Assembly: GCA_002405615.1 (NCBI GenBank)
Contig: DHMD01000063.1
Coordinates: 7,538 to 18,984, forward strand
Origin: Christensenella sp. UBA4651
GTDB lineage: Bacteria; Bacillota; Clostridia; Christensenellales; UBA1242
DNA length: 11,447 nt
Reading direction: 5' to 3'
Shown here: in pieces, positions 1 to 5,236 of the stretch
How positions within the stretch are numbered: the first letter of the stretch is position 1
Layout of the letters: the number at the start of each line of letters is the position of its first letter
Program-made: the position numbers and the translations under genes
The notes under the pieces: model-generated
Databases searched by the model: none
What the model was told of the DNA's origin: nothing
The model's input: the letters and a program-made list of their open reading frames with translations, nothing else

Positions 1-1419
1 CTTTCCCGCCACAAAAGTTGCTCCATTGCTGTCTTTTGAGAGGGTAGGGCTAGCGATAATCGCAATAGTATCTCCATAATTCAATCTGCCAATGCTAGCA
101 ATATAGGTGTCTGTCGCAATGGCTTGGCTAATAGGCATAGCGAAGATTTTGGTTATCCCTGTTACGACTTTTGCTGCTTGATTATCAGCAAATTCCTCTA
201 CAATTTCATTTTCTATTGCCTCACAATCTGTTTTGAGGATGTATCCCAATTGATATCCGGCTTCGCTATCAAAATTGTTGTCAAATACATAATAAAATGT
301 CGCATTACTTGAATCAAGAACAATTAGCCTTTTGCCGACCTTGTATGCGTTATTTGGTGCAAGCAATGTTTTGTACTGATAAATTTTAGTTTCGTTAGTT
401 GTGATAACTGCGTTAATTACCGAAGTGCTAGCCTCAATGCTTGTGAGTTTTACGCTAGGTGCGATTTCTGAATAGTTTGTGATAAGGCTTTCATTATTCT
501 CGGTGCGTATTTGAGCACAGTAAACCTCATTTGCACTATTCACATAGTAGACGTTTCCATTAACCATATCGAGGTCAAAGCTAACGGTATCCTCGGGCAT
601 TTCCGCATAAGGGATTTCTGTTGCTTGGGCGTTGTATTTATAAATTTTGTTGCCAACCCCGACAAATAAATTGCCCAAATTATCTGTATTTAGGTAGGTT
701 ATAGTCCCTGAATCGGCTGTATAGATACTGTCCGTTATCTCTTTTGTTTGAGTATCCAGTTTATAGATTTTTTCCCCAATGGAGAAGAAAATCGCAGAAT
801 TATCCTCCATTACGCAGAAACCGCCACCGCTTTGGAAAGATAGAGAAGTTTCTCCGATTTTCAGTGTAGAGTAGAGTTCTAGCTGTTTTTGTGGTTGGTT
901 GAAGTAAAGTATTCTATCTCCGTTAATAGTGTATGTAGTTCCGTCCGCACTTTTTGCCAAAGTTTGTGGAGGTAAGGCGATATTATCATCGTCAATCGAA
1001 TCAATTTTATAATGACTCAAAGTTGTATTGTTTGCCTCATTTATACTATCTACATAATCAATAAACAGAGTAGTGGTTGATACAAGATATTTATCGCCAT
1101 AACTAACAATATCATACGGCTTTGTGGTGGTTTCCGATGTTTCGCCGACTGTTTCGTGAATAATTGAGGTCGCAGTTTCGGTGTGCTTGATAACCTTTCT
1201 GCCGTCTGCATCAATCAAATAAATAGCGCCGTCAAAATGCTTGATTCGAGTAAAATTTGTCGCAGCATAGCCGTCAATATTTATACTGATTTTTTGGTTA
1301 TTCACTAGCAAAAAGGCAGGGAGTTCTGCTAGCAAAACTTTCGCTCCCATTAGGCTCGATAGAACCAAAATCGCACAGCAAATATAGAATGTAAAAACAC
1401 AAATAATTTTCTTTTTCAT
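1..1419 (-). CDS. Exported protein with beta-propeller-like and SH3-like regions (3' end beyond window)
   Basis: The minus frame is open for 473 codons from an ATG to the window edge with no stop, so the C-terminus is missing. The first ~31 residues form a signal peptide: basic MKKK, a hydrophobic stretch, then small residues near LLAELPA, so the product is secreted or surface-exposed. Residues ~40-320 contain recurring short beta motifs of the type GDKYLVS, GDRILYF, GEKIYKLD, GNKIYKYN and GNVYYVN, spaced like blades of a beta-propeller. Residues ~338-400 and ~418-473 look like two SH3-like units (TKIYQYK..., TKIFAMP...). The start is supported by AGGAGT at 1424-1429 and an extended -10 promoter just upstream. 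The 270-aa minus-strand protein at 2346-3158 has a similar plan, suggesting a host envelope locus. I do not recognise the exact family and assign no function. Confidence 0.8.
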   Translation of the reverse strand, partial: MKKKIICVFTFYICCAILVLSSLMGAKVLLAELPAFLLVNNQKISINIDGYAATNFTRIKHFDGAIYLIDADGRKVIKHTETATSIIHETVGETSETTTKPYDIVSYGDKYLVSTTTLFIDYVDSINEANNTTLSHYKIDSIDDDNIALPPQTLAKSADGTTYTINGDRILYFNQPQKQLELYSTLKIGETSLSFQSGGGFCVMEDNSAIFFSIGEKIYKLDTQTKEITDSIYTADSGTITYLNTDNLGNLFVGVGNKIYKYNAQATEIPYAEMPEDTVSFDLDMVNGNVYYVNSANEVYCAQIRTENNESLITNYSEIAPSVKLTSIEASTSVINAVITTNETKIYQYKTLLAPNNAYKVGKRLIVLDSSNATFYYVFDNNFDSEAGYQLGYILKTDCEAIENEIVEEFADNQAAKVVTGITKIFAMPISQAIATDTYIASIGRLNYGDTIAIIASPTLSKDSNGATFVAGK

Positions 1420-1439
1420 AAGTACTCCTATCCATACTA

Positions 1440-1468
1440 ATTATAGCATAATGTTTTGTAATTGAAAA
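1440..1468 (-). promoter_or_regulatory. Extended -10 promoter for the left exported-protein gene
   Basis: Read on the minus strand there is TTTTCA (1463-1468), a 17-bp spacer, and a perfect TATAAT (1440-1445) preceded by TG one base upstream, an extended -10. The start codon lies about 20 bp further on, leaving a short leader with AGGAGT. It fires away from the plus-strand regulator promoters, making this a divergent intergenic region. Confidence 0.55.
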
Positions 1469-1499
1469 ATATTTTCACTAATTTGGCAAAAAAAAATTA

Positions 1500-1529
1500 T
1501 TGCGACAAACCGTGTCAGGAATTTATAAA
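1500..1529 (+). promoter_or_regulatory. Candidate promoter P1 overlapped downstream by a LexA box
   Basis: TTGCGA (1500-1505), an 18-bp spacer and TATAAA (1524-1529) match sigma-A hexamers at 4/6 and 5/6 positions. The predicted start site is near 1536, inside or next to the LexA-like palindrome at 1537-1550, the arrangement expected for direct repression. The only intact downstream gene on this strand is the regulator at 1727. The transcript would have a ~190-nt leader. Confidence 0.4.
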
Positions 1530-1536
1530 TATACTA

Positions 1537-1550
1537 TGAACATATGTTCG
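1537..1550. promoter_or_regulatory. LexA (SOS box) operator candidate
   Basis: TGAACATATGTTCG contains a perfect 12-bp palindrome (1538-1549). It differs by one end base from the idealised Bacillus/Clostridia LexA site CGAAC-N4-GTTCG. It sits 7 bp downstream of the P1 -10 hexamer, about 100 bp upstream of the P2 -35, and ~117 bp from the minus-strand gene start, so control of the plus-strand regulator is the best reading. The match is seen directly; LexA control is inferred. Confidence 0.7.
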
Positions 1551-1593
1551 ACAATACGATTGATGCGGGCGAATTTATCAACGGAAATAGAAC

Positions 1594-1626
1594 TTTTACA
1601 AAAATTTTACAAAAATTTACAAAAAA
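1594..1626. repeat. Three 11-bp tandem repeats forming phased A-tracts
   Basis: Units TTTTACAAAAA (1594-1604), TTTTACAAAAA (1605-1615) and TTTACAAAAAA (1616-1626) repeat every 11 bp. They place A-runs at 1600-1604, 1611-1615 and 1621-1626. A-tracts phased near the helical repeat bend DNA, and this block ends 14 bp upstream of the P2 -35 hexamer, where curvature or an UP-like element can raise promoter activity. Confidence 0.7.
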
Positions 1627-1640
1627 CCTGTCTCAGAGTA

Positions 1641-1669
1641 TTGACAACATAAAAATCATATAATATATT
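1641..1669 (+). promoter_or_regulatory. Strong sigma-A-type promoter P2 of the regulator gene
   Basis: The consensus -35 TTGACA (1641-1646) is followed by a 17-bp spacer and -10 TATATT (1664-1669). GACAAC (1643-1648) overlapping the -35 and GTTGTC (1671-1676) just after the -10 form an inverted repeat that brackets the promoter, a possible operator. Transcription would start near 1676 and give a ~50-nt leader ahead of the regulator ATG at 1727. Confidence 0.65.
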
Positions 1670-1726
1670 TGTTGTCGAAAAAGGGCGAAAGACTTTTTTA
1701 GGGCAAAGTAAAAATGGGGGAAACAA

Positions 1727-2269
1727 ATGAAAAAATTAGTATGGGCAAAGACTTTATTTGAATCTTATGGATACTTGTCGAGGATAATAAAAAGTATCGA
1801 CAGGTTGGTGCTAGAACGCAGTACAAAAAGCTACTGTGCTGGCTGGTGCGAGTCAACGACAATTGAGCAAATGGAGCAGATTATAGATTTGATTCAGCGA
1901 AAAAAACGATTGCAGTCAGTCAAAATGTTGGTAGAAGAATCTATCAAAAATATCGACAAAAAATCTGCTAGAACTTTAATTAGATACTTTTTTGACAAAG
2001 TAGATTTGGAAATTTTGGCGGAAGAATTTCAGTTGAGTAAACGCACAATGTCTCGCAGAATAAACTCAATGCTACTCGATGTAATGGATAAGATTGAGGA
2101 CTTGGGTTACAGTTTGGGGAAAGTTGAATTGCTGCTAGAAAATGAGGGCTGGATAATCGGAATTTTTAACAAACACGCTAGCAAATTTTCGGGTGAAAAC
2201 GAAGTGAAACCGCTAATACTTCCTCCGCTAAATGTGGTGGAGCGAATGTTCTTGCAGTATTGTAAATAA
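1727..2269 (+). CDS. Helix-turn-helix regulator, sigma-70 region 4 / phage late-activator type
   Basis: The 180-aa product has an N-terminal helical part with a motif (YGYLSRIIKSIDRLV, ~14-28) often seen in small phage late-gene regulators of Firmicutes. A helix-turn-helix follows at ~93-115 (LEILAEEFQLSKRTMSRRIN), resembling sigma factor region 4. A region after ~145 has no recognised domain. It is too short to be a full sigma factor. Known relatives in style are ArpU/RinA-type activators that turn on packaging and structural genes; this role is inferred, and the target could be the terminase operon at 3284. Translation starts after a poor GGGGG (1716-1720) rather than the AGGAGG used by the structural genes, so expression may be kept low. 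Upstream lie a LexA box, a bent-DNA repeat and promoter P2; downstream is an intrinsic terminator. It is flanked by two opposite-strand exported-protein genes, so a host origin is not excluded. Confidence 0.7.
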   Translation: MKKLVWAKTLFESYGYLSRIIKSIDRLVLERSTKSYCAGWCESTTIEQMEQIIDLIQRKKRLQSVKMLVEESIKNIDKKSARTLIRYFFDKVDLEILAEEFQLSKRTMSRRINSMLLDVMDKIEDLGYSLGKVELLLENEGWIIGIFNKHASKFSGENEVKPLILPPLNVVERMFLQYCK

Positions 2270-2282
2270 CAATGATTAGGTG

Positions 2283-2315
2283 TGCATAGTATATGCATAG
2301 TACCTGCATAGTACC
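2283..2315. repeat. Three 11-bp tandem repeats, unit TGCATAGTACC
   Basis: TGCATAGTATA (2283-2293), TGCATAGTACC (2294-2304) and TGCATAGTACC (2305-2315) run head to tail between the regulator stop codon and its terminator; the last base is also the first base of the terminator stem. Two copies are identical. The 11-bp spacing puts copies on the same DNA face, as in direct-repeat binding sites (iterons, operator arrays), but no function can be assigned. Confidence 0.75.
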
Positions 2316-2344
2316 GCTAAAATGCGGCATTTTTGAGCGTTTTT
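2315..2344 (+). terminator. Rho-independent terminator of the regulator gene
   Basis: CGCT+AAAATG (2315-2324) pairs with CATTTT (2328-2333) and AGCG (2336-2339) around a CGG loop with a 2-nt bulge, followed directly by TTTTT (2340-2344). It ends the regulator transcript and lies immediately before the stop codon of the convergent minus-strand gene. On the minus strand the hairpin lacks a good T-run, so it is mainly one-directional. Confidence 0.75.
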
Positions 2345-2345
2345 A

Positions 2346-3158
2346 TCAAAAATCAAAGTCTTGTGGATTATTTTTATCAGGCAAGGATATTTGATTTAGA
2401 GATTTGATTTGTCGTCTAGCTGTTTGCTTTTTGCTGCGTTTTGGCTTGATTATTAATAGCAAGATTATGACAGCAGGTATAGTCAACAAGAGTATGATTA
2501 ATAGATTGTTTGTGTTGCTGAGTTCGGGTGCTAAAATATTGGCGTTTGCTTCAATCGTTGGTTCTAATTGTACAGTTTCAGTGTTACTCTCAAATGGTGT
2601 AAGATTGGTTGCAAGGGAGGAATGAATGTAGCCAATTTGAGTCGTACCGCTATCTTCTGCAAACTTACACAAGTACCAAATACCGAGGTCAAGGCTGCTG
2701 GTTTTTTGACCATCAACTGAGCCGATATATAGTATGTCGGTGGCGTCATAGGGAATACTTGCTAAATATGTCGATTCGGTTGTTGGCAATTCCCAAACGG
2801 TAGCGTTTGCTGTTTTTAGCAAATCAAAAGTTTGAACGCTATACGGGCTATCTGGGGTCGAGTATACTGGTGTAAGGTCGCTAATTTTTGCCGCACCCTG
2901 AACACCTAAATACGACACCAATAAGTAGTCGTCATCTAACCGCTTGTTAGGTTTTACAAAGTAGGTTGTCGGCAGTTTGCATACGGCGTCTTGTGTGATA
3001 GCTTCATCAGTTGATACTCGATACAAAATAGTGTCTTCTGCCGTTATTCTATAAAAAATTGGCTCGCTAGAACCCGCAAAAATATTGTTAGAATTAGCAA
3101 CAAAGCCAAGGCTCAAAATGAATAAAAATACAGTCAAAATGTATAAATATTTACGCAT
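2346..3158 (-). CDS. Exported, membrane-anchored protein with two SH3-like units
   Basis: The 270-aa product begins with a signal peptide (MRKYLYILTVFLFILSLGF..., ~1-28, likely cut near IFA). Two SH3-like units at ~33-95 and ~112-185 follow; the second contains an IWYLCKF...GYIHSSLA pattern typical of bacterial SH3 domains. Next come a polar linker, a hydrophobic membrane helix (~217-237) and a basic, polar ~30-residue tail that is presumably cytoplasmic. An upstream in-frame ATG would add 18 residues, but AGGAG at 3167-3171, 8 nt from the ATG at 3158, and the signal peptide favour this start. The layout recalls the left-edge gene, so both are probably host envelope proteins, perhaps binding cell wall or peptides. 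It has its own promoter at 3178-3205 and converges on the regulator. Exact family not recognised. Confidence 0.75.
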   Translation of the reverse strand: MRKYLYILTVFLFILSLGFVANSNNIFAGSSEPIFYRITAEDTILYRVSTDEAITQDAVCKLPTTYFVKPNKRLDDDYLLVSYLGVQGAAKISDLTPVYSTPDSPYSVQTFDLLKTANATVWELPTTESTYLASIPYDATDILYIGSVDGQKTSSLDLGIWYLCKFAEDSGTTQIGYIHSSLATNLTPFESNTETVQLEPTIEANANILAPELSNTNNLLIILLLTIPAVIILLLIIKPKRSKKQTARRQIKSLNQISLPDKNNPQDFDF

Positions 3159-3177
3159 CAAAAAATCTCCTAATAAA

Positions 3178-3205
3178 ATAATAGCAAAACAATAATTGAA
3201 TTCAA
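3178..3205 (-). promoter_or_regulatory. Candidate promoter of the membrane-anchored SH3-like protein
   Basis: On the minus strand TTGAAT (3200-3205), a 16-bp spacer and TATTAT (3178-3183) lie about 20 bp before the start codon at 3158. The -35 falls in the loop of the inverted repeat at 3186-3222, so anything binding that palindrome would affect this promoter. Confidence 0.4.
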
Positions 3206-3222
3206 TATGCAATTATTGTTTT
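3186..3222. repeat. 13-bp AT-rich inverted repeat followed by a T-run
   Basis: AAAACAATAATTG (3186-3198) and CAATTATTGTTTT (3210-3222) are perfect inverted copies separated by 11 nt; eight T residues run from 3219 to 3226. On the plus strand this looks like an intrinsic terminator, but the stem has only two G-C pairs and there is no plus-strand gene between 2344 and here to terminate. An operator or attenuator in the region between the minus-strand gene and the terminase is the alternative. Confidence 0.5.
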
Positions 3223-3283
3223 TTTTACGATTTTTATACCAATATGTATCGAATTTTATAAATAAAAATAGAAAGGTGAATTT

Positions 3284-4741
3284 ATGGATTTACGGAGTGC
3301 AATTTACGAATTGGAACAGATAAATCTAGAACTTAATCGCCGCAAGCATAACAACAAATTAGCAGAGTATAATACGGGCGAAAAGGTTCACTACAAGCAG
3401 TTGGCATTTCATAAATGTACCAAGCGGAATCGGTGGGTTTTTGGTGGTAACCGCAGTGGCAAATCACAATGTGGTGCGGTCGAGGTCGTTTGGCTCGCTA
3501 GGGGTATCCACCCATTCAAGCAAAACAAATCGAGTACAGATGGCTGGGTGGTGAGCCTCAGTCAGCAAGTCCAGCGTGATGTCGCTCAAAACAAAATTTT
3601 GTACTATCTCAATCCGGAGTGGATAGTGGATATTGTTATGCTAGCGGGGAGGAAAGATTCGCCATCTAGCGGAATTATTGACTACATATTGGTTCAAAAT
3701 GTCTCGGGCGAAATTAGCAAAATTGGATTCAAAACTTGCGACCAAGGGCGGGAAAAATTTCAGGGCACGAGCCTCGATTATGTCTGGTTTGACGAAGAGC
3801 CTCCGTTTGACATTTATCTTGAATGCCGTATGCGTGTTTTGGATAGAGTGGGCGAAATTTTTGGTACAATGACTCCTCTCAAAGGTTTGACTTGGGTTTA
3901 TAACCACATCTACCTCAACGAGGGGAACGACCCCGAAATTTGGTACGAAGAAATAGAGTGGGCGGACAATCCATTTTTGGATAAAAAAGAAGTTGAAGCA
4001 ATGTCCCAAATTTTGTCGCCCGATGATTTGGAAAGTCGCCGATTTGGCAAATTTGCAAATCACGGAGGTATGGTTTATAGCGAATTTCAAGAAAGTGTAA
4101 ATGTAATTGAGCCGTTTAATGTGCCGCACGAATGGTATGATAAGATTAGTATTGATCCGGGATTGCATAATCCTTTGAGTTGTCATTGGTATGCTGTCGA
4201 TTTTGACGGTAATGTTTATGTAATTGCCGAGCATTATGAGTCGGGCAAAACGCTGGAATACCACGCAAACAAAATAATCCAGAAATGTGAGGAATTGTGT
4301 TGGCACAAGGGATTTAATGGCAAATATGAATGTTTGATAGACTCTGCCGCTAATCAAAAGACTCTTTCTGGTACAAAAAGTGTCGCCGAGTTGTTCCTCG
4401 ATTACGGCATAAATGTCAACACATCGGTAAACAAAGATTTGTTGTCGGGTATTTCTCGTGTCAAAAGTTATCTTTGCAATGTAAATAAGGAAACTAAACT
4501 ATTTATTTTCAAAAATTGTGTGAATATGATTAGAGAAATCAAAGGTTATTGGTGGGGGAATAATGATGCTCCTGTCAAAAAAGATGACCACGCAATGGAT
4601 GAATTGCGCTATTACATAATGTCCAGACCAGAAAATGCTATTCCAAAAGAAACGCCCCTCACGCCAGTGCAGTTGCACAAACAAAAGTTAATGAACAAAA
4701 TTAGACAGCAAAATCTACATAGGAGGTGGTACGGTGATTGA
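3284..4741 (+). CDS. terL: Phage terminase large subunit
   Basis: The 485-aa packaging motor cuts concatemeric phage DNA and pumps it into the procapsid through the portal. The N-terminal ATPase shows Walker A GGNRSGKS (54-61), Walker B VWFDEE (167-172, with D170 and catalytic E171) and coupling motif GTMTP (194-198). The C-terminal RNase H-like nuclease shows acidic residues at SIDPG (D291), CLIDSA (D353) and DDHAMDELRY (D434/D435/D439). All key residues are present and the length is normal, so the enzyme appears intact. The start follows AAAGGTG with 7-nt spacing. It is the first gene of the structural operon. No separate classical small subunit lies upstream, which is unusual. The upstream sequence has a TATAAA (3257-3262) but no convincing -35, compatible with an activator-dependent late promoter (inference). 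Confidence 0.95.
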   Translation: MDLRSAIYELEQINLELNRRKHNNKLAEYNTGEKVHYKQLAFHKCTKRNRWVFGGNRSGKSQCGAVEVVWLARGIHPFKQNKSSTDGWVVSLSQQVQRDVAQNKILYYLNPEWIVDIVMLAGRKDSPSSGIIDYILVQNVSGEISKIGFKTCDQGREKFQGTSLDYVWFDEEPPFDIYLECRMRVLDRVGEIFGTMTPLKGLTWVYNHIYLNEGNDPEIWYEEIEWADNPFLDKKEVEAMSQILSPDDLESRRFGKFANHGGMVYSEFQESVNVIEPFNVPHEWYDKISIDPGLHNPLSCHWYAVDFDGNVYVIAEHYESGKTLEYHANKIIQKCEELCWHKGFNGKYECLIDSAANQKTLSGTKSVAELFLDYGINVNTSVNKDLLSGISRVKSYLCNVNKETKLFIFKNCVNMIREIKGYWWGNNDAPVKKDDHAMDELRYYIMSRPENAIPKETPLTPVQLHKQKLMNKIRQQNLHRRWYGD

Positions 4742-5027
4742 TGAAAAAGATACAGAAAAGTTGACAAAATCCTTGTTCAAAAAAGCGGTTGGCTACACAG
4801 TCGATGAGGTTGTAGAGGAGTATGTCAACAGCGAAGATGAGCAAGATTTAAGGCTAATTAAGCGAAAAATTACAAAAAAACATATTCCACCTGATATCGC
4901 AGCGGCAAAAACGCTGCTTGATTCGGTTGATGAAAATTTTGAGAGATATCGCTCTATGAGTGATGAAGAATTGATAAAAAAACGAGATGAATTGCTCAAA
5001 ATCATCTCGAAAGGAGGGAAAGTGTGA
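4734..5027 (+). CDS. Small acidic head-module protein, possibly terminase-associated
   Basis: The 97-aa product starts at GTG 4734 and overlaps the terL stop by 8 bp; AGGAGG at 4721-4726, 7 nt upstream, fixes this start. It is charged and mostly helical, with a central stretch (GYTVDEVVEEYV, 20-31; KKHIPPDIAAAKTLLD, 48-63) that resembles the C-terminal tail of some Firmicute phage small terminase subunits. There the segment ending in a PPD-A-LL motif precedes the end of the protein. The N-terminal DNA-binding domain of a small terminase is absent. It could be a reduced TerS, a terminase partner or a packaging accessory. Translational coupling to terL supports a packaging role, but function is not established. 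Confidence 0.75.
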   Translation: MIDEKDTEKLTKSLFKKAVGYTVDEVVEEYVNSEDEQDLRLIKRKITKKHIPPDIAAAKTLLDSVDENFERYRSMSDEELIKKRDELLKIISKGGKV

Positions 5028-5218
5028 AGGTATCTTTAACAAGTAGGCGAGTTAAATGTACAGGAAAGGTCGACTGCAAGAATGAAATTTATTGCAATAT
5101 CAGATTTAGTAAGGCAAGTATAAACTTGTGCAAGTCTTGTACGATAGAGTTATACGAAAAGTTAGCCCAAACACTCGTGCCAAAATCTGTAAAAAGTAAA
5201 TTTTATATGCCTAAATAA
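5024..5218 (+). CDS. Small Cys-rich, probably zinc-binding phage protein
   Basis: The 64-aa product starts at GTG 5024, sharing four bases (GTGA) with the preceding stop codon, after a strong AAGGAGGG. Cysteines at 12, 18, 24, 36 and 39 include a C-x2-C pair (LCKSC) and a C-x5-C pair, which suggests a zinc ribbon. The C-terminal half carries an LYEKLAQTLVPKSVK motif that I associate with short proteins between terminase and portal genes in clostridial prophages. Role unknown: a packaging or DNA-binding accessory is possible. The tight overlap with both neighbours argues that it is a real gene despite its size. Confidence 0.7.
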   Translation: MKVSLTSRRVKCTGKVDCKNEIYCNIRFSKASINLCKSCTIELYEKLAQTLVPKSVKSKFYMPK

Positions 5219-5236
5219 CAAAAAAGTGAGGTTTTT

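Noticed and set aside
124..312. 62-aa plus-strand open frame
   Set aside because: It lies opposite the long exported-protein reading frame, has no ribosome binding site and no similarity to anything recognised.
1545..1664. 39-codon open frame (MFDNTIDAGEF...) between the LexA box and P2
   Set aside because: It has no ribosome binding site, its ATG lies inside the palindrome and its stop lies inside the P2 -10 region. It could be a decayed gene end but cannot be supported.
3641..4357. 238-aa minus-strand open frame opposite terL
   Set aside because: It is antisense to a clear terminase gene, has no recognisable domain, and its composition is that of a reverse-strand shadow.
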